Below are positions 20,181-30,021 of a DNA stretch of 64,000 nt, piece after piece (within the stretch, counting starts at the first letter, position 1; every line of letters starts with the position of its first letter). The DNA comes from Anaerococcus ihuae (GTDB lineage: Bacteria; Bacillota; Clostridia; Tissierellales; Peptoniphilaceae). The notes under the pieces are model-generated. The model saw only the letters and a list, made by a program, of their open reading frames with translations. It was not told the origin of the DNA and searched no databases. The DNA is taken from the NCBI RefSeq assembly GCF_928368155.1, contig NZ_CAKMRU010000001.1, positions 62,001 through 126,000 on the forward strand, read 5' to 3'. The position numbers and the translations under genes are program-made.

Positions 20181-20727
20181 AGGAAAAATTTTATTTGATA
20201 TAAAAGATTTTACTTTTATTGATGGAAAAAAATATATACTTACAGGCAAAAACGGAGCTGGTAAATCTACACTTTTAAAATCTTTTATAGGTCTTAATGA
20301 TTTGGTAAAAGGAGAAATTATTAGTGATAAAAATATAATTTATCAGGCTCAAGATCCCTATATTTTTAAAAAAACTCCAAGAGATAATTTTAAAATAATA
20401 GGAAAAAATCCTGAAAATTTTAAAGAAGATTTGAAATATTTTGGCATAGAAAAGCTCCTTGACCAAAATGTAGAGAGTCTTTCGGGTGGAGAAAAAGAAA
20501 AGGTCGTATTTTTAAGGTCGATTTTAAAGGCGGATAAAACTTTGCTTTTGGATGAGCCTTTTTCACAAATGGATAAAATTTCAAGGAAAAGGGCAAATGA
20601 TTATTTGGATAAGTGGCTAAAAGAAAAAAATGATAGAATGGTAATTTTAATAAGCCACGAAAATATTAAAAATTACACATATGATTTCCACGTAGAAATA
20701 AAAGAAAAGCAGCTTAAATTAATTTAG
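20146..20727 (+). CDS. tupC: tungstate ABC transporter ATP-binding protein
   Basis: 193 residues, short for an ABC ATPase, because it lacks a C-terminal regulatory domain. Walker A is GKNGAGKST (34-42), the signature is LSGGEKEKV, Walker B is LLLDEP, followed by the switch histidine in ISHEN. The start lies 35 bases inside tupB. Its stop codon lies in the loop of the terminator hairpin 20705-20736, so it ends the formate/tungsten run. Confidence 0.9.
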   Translation: MIRLKNLQAKIEGKILFDIKDFTFIDGKKYILTGKNGAGKSTLLKSFIGLNDLVKGEIISDKNIIYQAQDPYIFKKTPRDNFKIIGKNPENFKEDLKYFGIEKLLDQNVESLSGGEKEKVVFLRSILKADKTLLLDEPFSQMDKISRKRANDYLDKWLKEKNDRMVILISHENIKNYTYDFHVEIKEKQLKLI

Positions 20728-20736
20728 GCTGCTTTT
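20705..20736 (+). terminator. terminator of the formate-tungstate run
   Basis: AAAAGCAGC at the end of tupC pairs with GCTGCTTTT after its stop (loop about 14 bases), then A-rich DNA. The right half GGCTGCTTT (20727-20735) recurs at 20953-20961 on the far side of the repeat element, as if duplicated. Confidence 0.65.
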
Positions 20737-20952
20737 AAAATATATACAAACCCTCAAGCACGAATATCTGACTACAAAAATTGTTAATTTCTAAATTTTA
20801 AAATTTTAAAATCGCAAACTCGCTTACGCTCGAACAGTGCGATTTTTGACAAATTTTCAAATTTGAAATTAAATCAATTTTTTCCGTATGATATTCTTAG
20901 CATGAGGGTTTGTATACTTTGCCAACTTTACTAAAAAGATTATATTAAAAAA
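20736..20952. repeat. terminator-nested palindromic element, type 1, copy 2
   Basis: This is a close relative of the element after rpoC. The arms are TATACAAACCCTCA (20743-20756) and the exact inverse TGAGGGTTTGTATA (20903-20916), with AATATC and GATATT further in. Compared with copy 1 both arms have changed one base in a pairing position (TCC/GGA to CCC/GGG), which keeps the stem. The core shares AAAATCGCAAACTCGCT and a long A/T block ending in TTTTTTCCGTATG. The GGCTGCTTT direct repeats flank it. It lies between convergent genes. Confidence 0.7.
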
Positions 20953-22111
20953 GGCTGCTTTCTAATATTTCTATTCTTTCACTTAAATCTTCCAAATCTT
21001 TTTCACTATAAGAAAAATTTGAAATCTTATTTATTGTTTCTGCTATATTTGATAAACTATTAGGATCTACTGAAAATAAACATAGCCCCGCAGAGTCTAT
21101 TATTTTGGCATTTTCTTTAAATTTATTTTTGCCCTTTTTCTTTTTTTCAATCTCTATACCATATTTTTTTTCTAAATATTTTTCGCCTTTTGCAAGGTCA
21201 GCATAAATATCTTTTCTATTTTTATCCACAAGTCCTTTGGAAATTTTTTCTAATTCGTCAAGGTCTAGATTTTTAAAATTATAAATATGGTTTAAATTTT
21301 TATAGGAAAATTCTATAGCATTTGATAGACCAAATTGGTCAATTCCATATTCATCAAGCCTATTTTTTATCCTTTCTAATTTATAAATTTCATTATCATT
21401 ATAAATTTCTTTTACAGAAAAAATACTTTCTCTTTTAGATATTCTTTTGGAATGACAACCCAAAAGGCAAGCCTTACAAATCCTATTTTTATTTTTTTCA
21501 AATATATTAGGGGTATTGATTTCTCTTAAATTATTATTTTTTACAGTTATTGAAAAAACATTTTTTTCTAATAAAAAATTTCCAATATTTTTTGAACAAC
21601 CGCGATACTCATCTTCAATCAATCTTGATAAATAATCTCCCCTAATAGCAGATTTAGTGATATAAAGTGAAGAAGAATCTTCTCCGTATTTTTCTTTCAA
21701 ATATTTATTTTTCAAACTATTGGAATTTTCACTTATTTCTATTTCGTTAAATAAAATTTTATCCCCATCAATAAAAATTTCGCAAGGATTTTCGCTTTTT
21801 TTGTATAAAACAAGCCCATCATAAGAAGATTTTTTTAGATAATAAGAAAAATTTCCTCCCATACTTGTACTTTTTATTTTATTTTCCTTATTTTTTGTAA
21901 GAATAATAAATTTGTTTATGGGATTATTAAAATCTATCAAGGATGAAGAAAAAACCATAAAGGGATTTTCTATATCTTTATTTTCATTAAGCCACCAAAG
22001 AGAAAGTCCAAATCCTCCCATATAAAAATCACTGATTTTTTTGTCGACATATTGGACTTTTGTTTTCTTCTTACAAAGATCCACTAATAAAATTTTATAA
22101 TTGTTTGTCAT
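20945..22111 (-). CDS. short aldehyde:ferredoxin oxidoreductase-like protein (tungsten family)
   Basis: 388 residues, far below the roughly 600 of aldehyde ferredoxin oxidoreductases, but laid out like one. The N-terminal 190 residues follow the AOR sheet domain (MGGFGLSLWW, STSMGGNFSYYLKKSSYDGLV, then AIRGDYLSRLIEDEYRGCSKNIG). Next come C212-x2-C215-x3-C219 (CKACLLGC), the pterin-side motif YGIDQFGLSNAIEFS around 255-269, and DSAGLC (339-344), giving the fourth cluster ligand C344. The helical middle domain is strongly shortened. All four iron-sulfur ligands survive, so it may still carry a cofactor. It faces the tungstate importer genes. Substrate unknown; a regulatory or assembly role is equally possible. 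Confidence 0.7.
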   Translation of the reverse strand: MTNNYKILLVDLCKKKTKVQYVDKKISDFYMGGFGLSLWWLNENKDIENPFMVFSSSLIDFNNPINKFIILTKNKENKIKSTSMGGNFSYYLKKSSYDGLVLYKKSENPCEIFIDGDKILFNEIEISENSNSLKNKYLKEKYGEDSSSLYITKSAIRGDYLSRLIEDEYRGCSKNIGNFLLEKNVFSITVKNNNLREINTPNIFEKNKNRICKACLLGCHSKRISKRESIFSVKEIYNDNEIYKLERIKNRLDEYGIDQFGLSNAIEFSYKNLNHIYNFKNLDLDELEKISKGLVDKNRKDIYADLAKGEKYLEKKYGIEIEKKKKGKNKFKENAKIIDSAGLCLFSVDPNSLSNIAETINKISNFSYSEKDLEDLSERIEILESSLF

Positions 22112-22175
22112 ACTAACCTCATTTTTTTATTTTTAAAGCTTTTAAATATGGTACTAGAATATTTTTAAAAATATA

Positions 22176-22189
22176 TGTGAAATTTCACA
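22176..22189. promoter_or_regulatory. 14-bp perfect palindrome in divergent intergenic region
   Basis: TGTGAAATTTCACA lies between the AOR-like gene (minus) and the PTS gene (plus). The halves TGTGA/TCACA resemble CRP/FNR-family sites but with 4 rather than 6 central bases; Rex-type sites are also similar. The regulator is unknown. Confidence 0.35.
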
Positions 22190-22241
22190 AAAGAAAAACT
22201 TACAAAGTGATTTGTTAAGATGCCCTAAATTTCAAGCTTTA

Positions 22242-22293
22242 TTGACATTCGATTCGACTTCTAATAATATATAGGTAAAGATACCGTTTACCT
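22242..22293 (+). promoter_or_regulatory. promoter and operator of the alpha-glucoside operon
   Basis: TTGACA (22242-22247), 17 bases, TAATAT (22265-22270). Immediately after lies the inverted repeat AGGTAAA (22273-22279) and TTTACCT (22287-22293) with a 7-base centre, just before the AAGGAGGG ribosome binding site. It is placed where a bound repressor would block initiation. The two RpiR-type regulators downstream are the natural candidates. Confidence 0.6.
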
Positions 22294-22308
22294 AAGGAGG
22301 GTTAAAAA

Positions 22309-23904
22309 ATGATGGAGAAAATTCAAAAGTTCGGAGGTGCAATGTTTACTCCAGTAATGCTATTTGCTGTTTCAGCAGTGCTTATTGGTTTTGGGATATT
22401 GTTTACAAACGAACAAATACTTGGTGCAATCGCCGCAGAAGGAACTTTCTGGAGAGGATTCTGGGATATGGTTTTATCTGGCGGTTGGACAGTATTTAAT
22501 CAATTGCCACTTTTATTTGCAGTTTCGTTGCCAATAGGTCTTGCAAATAAACAAAATGCTAGAGCTTGTATGGAATCATTGGTTATTTATTTAATATTCA
22601 ATTATTATGTAGCTTCCATACTAGGAACTTGGGGATCAGTTTTTGGTGTTGATTACGCACTTGAAGCTGGTGCAGAATCTGGACTTGCAAATATAGCAAA
22701 CATTAAAACCCTCGATATGGGTATGATGGGAGCTTTATTAATTTCAGGACTTGCAATATTTTTACACAATAAATATTTTGATACAAGACTTCCTGAATGG
22801 CTTGGAGTTTTTAGAGGTTCAGCCTTTGTTGTAGGACTTGGATTTATTGTAATGATTCCAGCCGCAGTACTTGCTTGTTTAATTTGGCCAAAAATTCAAA
22901 TGGTAATTTCTAGCTTCCAAGGATTTGTAACAAGTTCAGGAGGACTTGGTGTTTGGGTATTTATTTTACTTGAAAGATTATTGATACCATTTGGTTTACA
23001 CCACTTATTGTATGCACCAATATATTATGATTCAGTTTTGGTTTCTGGTGGAATTTATGCTGCTTGGGCTAAACAATTACCAGAACTTGCAGCAAGCACA
23101 AAACCACTTTTAGACCTTGCACCATATGCAGCCTTTACTGCTACAGGTTGGTCAAAATTATTTGGTTGCGTAGGAATTGGACTTGCCTTTTATAAAACTG
23201 CAAAGCCTGAAAATAAAAAGAAAGTTGCAGGACTTTTGATTCCAATCGTAATTTCAGCTGTAATGTGTGGAGTTACTGAACCAATAGAATATACATTCTT
23301 GTTCATTGCACCACCATTATTTGTAGTTCACGCTGTACTTGCAGCATGTCTTTCAACAATCATGTATTATCTTGGAGTTGTAGGAGTATTTTCAGGAGGA
23401 GCTATAGAAATGGCATCACTAAACTGGATACCACTTATGGCAAATCACTGGTCAACATATTTAAAAATGTTAATTGTAGGAATAATTGCAATTGGAGTTT
23501 GGTATTTTGTATTCACATTCTTAATTGAAAAATTTGACTTTAAAACACCAGGTAGAGAAGTTAAAAGTGATGTTAAGCTATATTCTAAAAAAGAATATAG
23601 GGCTAAAAAAGGTGGAGCTAAGGCAGAAGATGCTACAAAAGTTGATGCAAAAGATGAGTTCGAAGTTATGGCCGATGAAATTTTAATTGGTCTAGGTGGA
23701 TCTGAAAATATAAAAGATTTCACAAACTGTGTAACAAGACTTAGGGTAAATGTAAAAGATCCTGAAAAAGTTATGGAAAATGAATACTTTAAGCAAATTG
23801 GAACTTATGGAACAAGTAGAAACGGTAACTCTGTCCATGTAATTGTTGGAACAAATATCCAATATGTTGCAGATGAATTTGGACAAATTTTAGAAAACGA
23901 ATAA
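22309..23904 (+). CDS. alpha-glucoside-specific PTS transporter, EIICB
   Basis: 531 residues. Residues 1 to about 425 are the membrane EIIC domain of the glucose/maltose superfamily (GLHHLLYAPIYYDSV near 235, GVTEPIEYTFLF near 325). After a lysine/alanine linker the EIIB domain begins near 455, with the phosphorylated cysteine at C474 in FTNCVTRLRV. No EIIA domain is attached, so a general EIIA must serve it. Relatives such as GlvC/MalP import maltose and related alpha-glucosides as 6-phosphates, in line with the GH4 6-phospho-alpha-glucosidase that follows after 62 bases. The second of two adjacent ATG codons (22312) is an alternative start. Confidence 0.9.
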   Translation: MMEKIQKFGGAMFTPVMLFAVSAVLIGFGILFTNEQILGAIAAEGTFWRGFWDMVLSGGWTVFNQLPLLFAVSLPIGLANKQNARACMESLVIYLIFNYYVASILGTWGSVFGVDYALEAGAESGLANIANIKTLDMGMMGALLISGLAIFLHNKYFDTRLPEWLGVFRGSAFVVGLGFIVMIPAAVLACLIWPKIQMVISSFQGFVTSSGGLGVWVFILLERLLIPFGLHHLLYAPIYYDSVLVSGGIYAAWAKQLPELAASTKPLLDLAPYAAFTATGWSKLFGCVGIGLAFYKTAKPENKKKVAGLLIPIVISAVMCGVTEPIEYTFLFIAPPLFVVHAVLAACLSTIMYYLGVVGVFSGGAIEMASLNWIPLMANHWSTYLKMLIVGIIAIGVWYFVFTFLIEKFDFKTPGREVKSDVKLYSKKEYRAKKGGAKAEDATKVDAKDEFEVMADEILIGLGGSENIKDFTNCVTRLRVNVKDPEKVMENEYFKQIGTYGTSRNGNSVHVIVGTNIQYVADEFGQILENE

Positions 23905-23948
23905 GAAAAGAAAGAATAAGAATAAGAAAAAATAAAAATAAAAAATAA

Positions 23949-25292
<1,344 letters not shown>

Positions 25293-25302
25293 AAATAAAA
25301 AT

Positions 25303-25341
25303 AAATCCTAGTAGCAGTATAATGTTACTAGGATTTTTTTA
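25303..25341 (+). terminator. terminator between glucosidase and regulator genes
   Basis: AATCCTAGTA (25304-25313) pairs with TACTAGGATT (25326-25335), followed by a T run. It separates the PTS-glucosidase pair from the regulators. Readthrough would still feed them, since no clear promoter is visible in the 20 bases that remain. Confidence 0.8.
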
Positions 25342-25356
25342 TTTAATGGAGGAGAT

Positions 25357-26049
25357 ATGAAGTTTGAAGATTTAATAAAAGAAAACAAAGAAAAATTTAC
25401 CCAAACAGACCTTGCTATAATAGACTTTATTATAAATAATAAAGATAAAAAATTAGATTTATCCATAAATGAGCTAGCAAAAAAATGCCTTACATCAAGA
25501 ACAAGTATATTAAGATTTAGCAAAAAATTGGGTTTTGATGGTTATAGCGAATTTAAATATTTTATAAATAAAAAAGAAGCAGTAGAAAAGGTAGAAAAAA
25601 CCTACCAAGAAGACGAAAAACTTGACTACTTATTTGAAAAAATTTAAAATTCAAACAATATATTTATATACGGAAATGGAGAATACGAAGATATAATAAA
25701 AAATTCCATAAAATCCTATTTCAAAGACCTTGGACAACTTTCAGAAATTTTTCAAGGAAGAGATGAGATAACAACCTTCAATAAAAGTTCCCTGAAAAAT
25801 TCAACTATTTTTGTAATAGATCTTTCAAATGATCCAGATGGTTTGGAATTATTAAGTCAAATATCAAATGTAAATATCAAAAAGATTTTAATAACAGATA
25901 GCTTTTCCAAAGATTTTTTGGGAGAATACACAATCCACATAAAAAGACTTGAAAAAGATAAGCTAAATTTAATATCAGAAAATTTAATAGAAATAGAAAA
26001 ATTTTTTATAAAATATGAAAAGTATAGGATAAAAAATGAAAATAAATGA
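25357..26049 (+). pseudogene. RpiR-family regulator broken by an in-frame stop
   Basis: The frame opens MKFEDLIKENKEKFTQTDLA with an RpiR-type helix-turn-helix (TSRTSILRFSKKLGFDGYSEF), then hits TAA at 25645-25647 after 96 residues. The same frame carries on without another stop to 26049 (NNIFIYGNGEYEDIIKNSIK onward), a further 133 residues shaped like the SIS sugar-phosphate domain. One base change, for example TAA from AAA or CAA, would explain the break. A short DNA-binding protein without its sensor domain could still be made. Sequencing error is possible. It overlaps the next RpiR gene by 14 bases. Confidence 0.75.
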
Positions 26050-26803
26050 TTTAATAAAAGAAAATTACAAGTTACTAGATAAAAACGACATAAATTTATA
26101 TTCCTACATAATCCAAGAAAAAACAGATTTTGTAGAAAAAAATCTCAAAGAATTTTCAAAAAAATCAAAATTTAGTGAGTCAGCTATAGTAAGTTTTGCA
26201 AAGAAAATTGGCCTTGAAGGATACTCAGAACTAAAATATCTAGTAAAATGGGAGAGAGAAAAAATAGTAGATTTTGATGAAAAAGAAATAGACTATACCT
26301 ACAACGATATTACTTTATCAATGAACATGATAAAAGCCTTAAATTTAGATGATTTATTTAAAAATTTAGAAAAATCACGTAGGGTTTATGTAATTTATAC
26401 AGGATATATCCAAAAAAATCTTGCAGAAGAGCTAAAAAGAAATTTTCTTAATATAGGTTTGATAGCTTATACACTAGATATAAAAAAAGATCTAGAATTA
26501 TTAAATAAAAATATAGAAAAAAATGATATAGTTTTCGCCCTATCATTTTCGGGAGAAAATAAAAGTTTAATAGACTTCATTAAAAAAATAAAAAAAGAAA
26601 TTATCCTAGTATCAATTACAAAACTTTCCAACAATAAACTTTCTCAAATGTCAAATTATAATTTAGCTTTTCAATCACATGAAGTATATAGGTATGAAGA
26701 AAACACATCAATAAGACCAGTAAGTCAATATTACGTGATAATAGATTTTCTTGTTTTAAAATTTTTAAATTACAGGTCAAAAAATAAAAAGAAAAACAGA
26801 TAA
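26036..26803 (+). CDS. RpiR-family transcriptional regulator with SIS domain
   Basis: 255 residues. The N-terminal helix-turn-helix of the RpiR family covers about residues 30-65 (SKFSESAIVSFAKKIGLEGYSEL), and a SIS sugar-phosphate domain lies around 100-225 (VYVIYTGYIQKNLAEELKR, FALSFSGENKSLIDFI). It is the intact partner of the broken regulator upstream, which it overlaps by 14 bases; about one third of positions look alike. It likely reads a phosphorylated alpha-glucoside and controls the PTS operon, possibly through the AGGTAAA/TTTACCT repeat at 22273. Confidence 0.85.
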   Translation: MKINDLIKENYKLLDKNDINLYSYIIQEKTDFVEKNLKEFSKKSKFSESAIVSFAKKIGLEGYSELKYLVKWEREKIVDFDEKEIDYTYNDITLSMNMIKALNLDDLFKNLEKSRRVYVIYTGYIQKNLAEELKRNFLNIGLIAYTLDIKKDLELLNKNIEKNDIVFALSFSGENKSLIDFIKKIKKEIILVSITKLSNNKLSQMSNYNLAFQSHEVYRYEENTSIRPVSQYYVIIDFLVLKFLNYRSKNKKKNR

Positions 26804-26818
26804 AAGCCTTTAAATTAC

Positions 26819-26847
26819 TTGACATATATATACTAAGAGTGTAAAAT
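26819..26847 (+). promoter_or_regulatory. promoter of the rpsL-rpsG-fusA-tuf operon
   Basis: TTGACA (26819-26824), 17 bases, TAAAAT (26842-26847). Near-consensus, placed about 65 bases before the rpsL start. Confidence 0.75.
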
Positions 26848-26855
26848 TAATAAGG

Positions 26856-26876
26856 ATTGGCGTAAAGCCAATTTTT
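26856..26876 (+). promoter_or_regulatory. terminator-like hairpin in the rpsL leader
   Basis: ATTGGC (26856-26861), loop GTAAA, GCCAAT (26867-26872), then more T (five T in all, 26872-26876). It has the form of a small intrinsic terminator inside the leader, before the ribosome binding site AAGGAGGTG. Attenuation of the str operon is a possible use; the stem is only 6 bp, so it may instead be weak. Confidence 0.4.
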
Positions 26877-26912
26877 AAGATGATTAAAATTTAGAAAAGA
26901 AGGAGGTGCATT

Positions 26913-27323
26913 ATGCCTACAATTAATCAACTTGTTAGAAAAGGTAGAAAAACTACTAAGGAAAAATCAGATACACCAGCTTTAGGTTATAACTTCAATA
27001 CACTTAAAAGAAGACAAACAAAATCTCAATCACCACAAAAACGTGGAGTTTGTACTTCAGTAAGAACAGTTACACCTAAAAAGCCTAACTCAGCTTTGAG
27101 AAAAATTGCCAGAGTAAGACTTACTAATGGTGCAGAAGTTCTTTCTTATATACCAGGAATCGGACACAATCTTCAAGAACACTCTGTTGTATTAATAAGA
27201 GGAGGAAGAGTAAAAGACCTTCCAGGTGTTAGATACCATATTATAAGAGGTACTCTTGATACAGCAGGAGTAGAAGGAAGAAAACAAGGTAGATCTAAAT
27301 ACGGAGCTAAAAAAGAAAATTAG
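26913..27323 (+). CDS. rpsL: 30S ribosomal protein S12
   Basis: 136 residues, full length. The decoding-centre loops [11 protein letters not shown] and [14 protein letters not shown] are unchanged, including the two lysines whose change gives streptomycin resistance. AAGGAGGTG precedes the ATG. Confidence 0.98.
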   Translation: MPTINQLVRKGRKTTKEKSDTPALGYNFNTLKRRQTKSQSPQKRGVCTSVRTVTPKKPNSALRKIARVRLTNGAEVLSYIPGIGHNLQEHSVVLIRGGRVKDLPGVRYHIIRGTLDTAGVEGRKQGRSKYGAKKEN

Positions 27324-27457
27324 TAGTATTTAGATGTAGTGCATAATGTACTAATTTATATAAAGTATATGTGCACACGAACGGCTTTAAGGTCGTTTTT
27401 AAGGCCTTATGGTCGAGTACTAAAGATATTACTAAATTGGTAAAGGAGGGAAGCAAA
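27324..27457 (+). promoter_or_regulatory. rpsL-rpsG intercistronic leader with possible hairpin
   Basis: 134 bases without a gene. GGCTTTAA (about 27384-27391) can pair with TTAAGGCC (about 27400-27407), with one G-U pair. In E. coli the S12-S7 gap is where S7 represses its own translation, and a similar role is possible, but the sequence itself is not the E. coli one. Confidence 0.3.
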
Positions 27458-27928
27458 GTGTCAAGAAAAGGACATATACCAAAAAGAGAGGTAATGCCTG
27501 ATGCTAAGTATAACGATAGAGTTGTAACAAAACTTATCAACAACGTTATGCTAGATGGTAAAAAAGGTGTTGCTACAAGAATAGTTTATGATGCTTTCGA
27601 TATAGTTGGAGAAATTTCTGGAAATGATCCATTAGAAGTATTCTACCAAGCTTTAGAAAATATTATGCCAACACTTGAAGTTAAAGCAAGAAGAATCGGT
27701 GGAGCTAACTACCAAGTACCTATGGAAGTTAGACCAGAAAGAAGACAAACTTTAGGTTTAAGATGGTTAGTAAATTTCTCAAGAGCACGTGGTGAAAAAA
27801 CTATGGTAGAAAGATTATCTAAAGAAATTTTAGACGCATCAAATAATGCTGGTGCCAGCGTTAAACGTAAAGAAGAAATGCACAGAGCTGCTGAAGCTAA
27901 CAAAGCTTTCGCACACTATAGATATTAG
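27458..27928 (+). CDS. rpsG: 30S ribosomal protein S7
   Basis: 156 residues. The start is GTG at 27458 ([15 protein letters not shown]), set by AAAGGAGGG about 8 bases before it and by the family N-terminus. An upstream in-frame ATG at 27371 would add 29 residues with no counterpart in S7 and is rejected. Conserved segments include [14 protein letters not shown] and [13 protein letters not shown]. Confidence 0.97.
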   Translation: MSRKGHIPKREVMPDAKYNDRVVTKLINNVMLDGKKGVATRIVYDAFDIVGEISGNDPLEVFYQALENIMPTLEVKARRIGGANYQVPMEVRPERRQTLGLRWLVNFSRARGEKTMVERLSKEILDASNNAGASVKRKEEMHRAAEANKAFAHYRY

Positions 27929-27936
27929 GGGGATCA

Positions 27937-30012
27937 ATGTCAAGAGATGTCTCATTAAAAGAAACCAGAAATATTGGTATCATGGCACATATCGATGCTG
28001 GTAAAACAACAGTTACAGAAAGAATGTTGTATTATACCGGTAAGATTTATAAAATAGGTGATACCCATGATGGTACAGCAGTTATGGATTCCATGGACCA
28101 AGAAAAAGAACGTGGAATCACAATCGGTTCTGCTGCTACAACATGTTACTGGGATGGTCACAGAATTAACATCATAGATACACCGGGCCACGTAGACTTT
28201 ACAGTAGAAGTTGAAAGATCTCTAAGAGTTCTTGATGGTGCGGTAGCACTTTTTGATGCTAAAAGTGGTGTAGAACCACAATCTGAAACAGTTTGGAGAC
28301 AAGCTGACAAATATGACATTCCAAGATTTTGTTTTATAAATAAAATGGATGCTACAGGTGCAGATTTTTATATGGCTGTAGATACCATAAAAGAAAAATT
28401 AAAAGCAAATGCAGTACCTATAGAAATTCCTATAGGAGCTGAGCAAGAATTTGAAGGTGTAGTTGACCTAGTAACAATGGAATCTGTAACATACAAAACA
28501 GAAGACTTAGGAGCTCACCCAATAAAAGGCGAAATTCCAGAAAATTTAAAAGAAAAAGCTGAAGAATTTAGAGCAAATCTTCTAGAAGAATTATCAGAAA
28601 TTGACGACACAATCATGATGAAATATCTTGAAGGTGAAGAAGTTACTGTAGAAGAGATGAAAAATGCAATAAGAAAGGGAACAATTGATAAGAAAATTTT
28701 CCCATGTCTTTGCGGATCAGCTTATAAAAACAAGGGTGTACAAGCACTTCTTGATGCAATAGTTGATTACATGCCAAGTCCACTTGATGTACCAGATATT
28801 CAAGGAACAGATCCAAAAGATGACGAAAAAATTCTTGAAAGACACCCTGGAGATAAAGAACCTCTATCAGCTTTAGCCTTTAAAGTAGTAACTGACCCAT
28901 ATGTAGGTAAGTTAATATATGCAAGAATCTATTCAGGAGTTATCGAATCAGGTTCATATATCTACAACGCTACAAAAGGCAAAAGAGAAAGAGTTGGAAG
29001 AATTCTACAAATGCACTCAAACAAACAAGAGGAAATCGAAACAGGTTACTGTGGAGATATTGTAGCTCTTCTAGGACTTAAAAACACAACAACAGGAGAT
29101 TCACTCTGCGTTCAAGATGATCCAATCATCCTTGAAAACATGGAATTCCCAGACCCAGTTATCTCTGTAGCTATTGAACCAAAAACAAGAGCTTCACAAG
29201 ATAAAATGGCTATAGGACTTCAAAAACTTGCAGAAGAAGATCCAACATTTGTTACAAAAACAGATGAAGAAACAGGACAAACAATAATTTCAGGAATGGG
29301 AGAATTACACCTTGAAATTATCGTTGATAGATTGCTTCGTGAATTTAAAGTAGAAGCTAATATAGGTAATCCACAAGTAGCTTACAGAGAATCTATAACA
29401 CAACCTGCGGAAGCACAAGGTAAGTTTGTAAGACAATCCGGTGGTTCTGGTCAATATGGTGATGTTGTTCTAAGAATTATGCCAGGCGAAGAAGGAGCAG
29501 GAATTACATTTGAATCCAAAATCGTTGGAGGAGCTATTCCAAAAGAATACATCAAACCAGTTGAAGAAGGTGTTAGAGAAGCAGCTACCCAAGGTATACT
29601 TGGTGGATATCCAATGGTTGATATGCACGTTGAAGTATTCGATGGTTCTTACCACGAAGTAGACTCATCAGAAGTTGCCTTCCACGTAGCAGGATCTATG
29701 GCTCTTAAAAATGCAGTAGCAAAAGCTAAACCAGTTTTACTTGAGCCAATGGAAAAAGTAGAAATTACTACTCCAGATGAATATCTAGGAGATGTAATGG
29801 GAGATGTTTCATCAAGAAGAGGAAAAATTGATGGAATGAACCCAAAAGATGGAATTCACGTATTAGATGCTTTCATTCCACTTTCAGAAATGTTTGGATA
29901 TGCAACAGATCTAAGAAGTAAAACTCAAGGTAGAGCAACATATGCAATGCAATTTGATCATTATGCTCAAGTACCTGAAAGTGTAAAAGAAGAAGTTTTA
30001 AACAAGAATTAG
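27937..30012 (+). CDS. fusA: elongation factor G
   Basis: 691 residues. GTP-binding motifs are [17 protein letters not shown] and [10 protein letters not shown]. Domain IV carries GGSGQYGDV near residue 500. The start, ATG in ATCAATGTCAAGAG, is preceded by GGGGG and lies 8 bases after rpsG. It is the translocase of the ribosome. Confidence 0.98.
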   Translation: MSRDVSLKETRNIGIMAHIDAGKTTVTERMLYYTGKIYKIGDTHDGTAVMDSMDQEKERGITIGSAATTCYWDGHRINIIDTPGHVDFTVEVERSLRVLDGAVALFDAKSGVEPQSETVWRQADKYDIPRFCFINKMDATGADFYMAVDTIKEKLKANAVPIEIPIGAEQEFEGVVDLVTMESVTYKTEDLGAHPIKGEIPENLKEKAEEFRANLLEELSEIDDTIMMKYLEGEEVTVEEMKNAIRKGTIDKKIFPCLCGSAYKNKGVQALLDAIVDYMPSPLDVPDIQGTDPKDDEKILERHPGDKEPLSALAFKVVTDPYVGKLIYARIYSGVIESGSYIYNATKGKRERVGRILQMHSNKQEEIETGYCGDIVALLGLKNTTTGDSLCVQDDPIILENMEFPDPVISVAIEPKTRASQDKMAIGLQKLAEEDPTFVTKTDEETGQTIISGMGELHLEIIVDRLLREFKVEANIGNPQVAYRESITQPAEAQGKFVRQSGGSGQYGDVVLRIMPGEEGAGITFESKIVGGAIPKEYIKPVEEGVREAATQGILGGYPMVDMHVEVFDGSYHEVDSSEVAFHVAGSMALKNAVAKAKPVLLEPMEKVEITTPDEYLGDVMGDVSSRRGKIDGMNPKDGIHVLDAFIPLSEMFGYATDLRSKTQGRATYAMQFDHYAQVPESVKEEVLNKN

Positions 30013-30021
30013 GAGGATAAA

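Noticed and set aside
27371-27457. Longer S7 starting at the ATG at 27371
   Set aside because: The added 29 residues have no counterpart in S7, and a strong ribosome binding site points to GTG at 27458.
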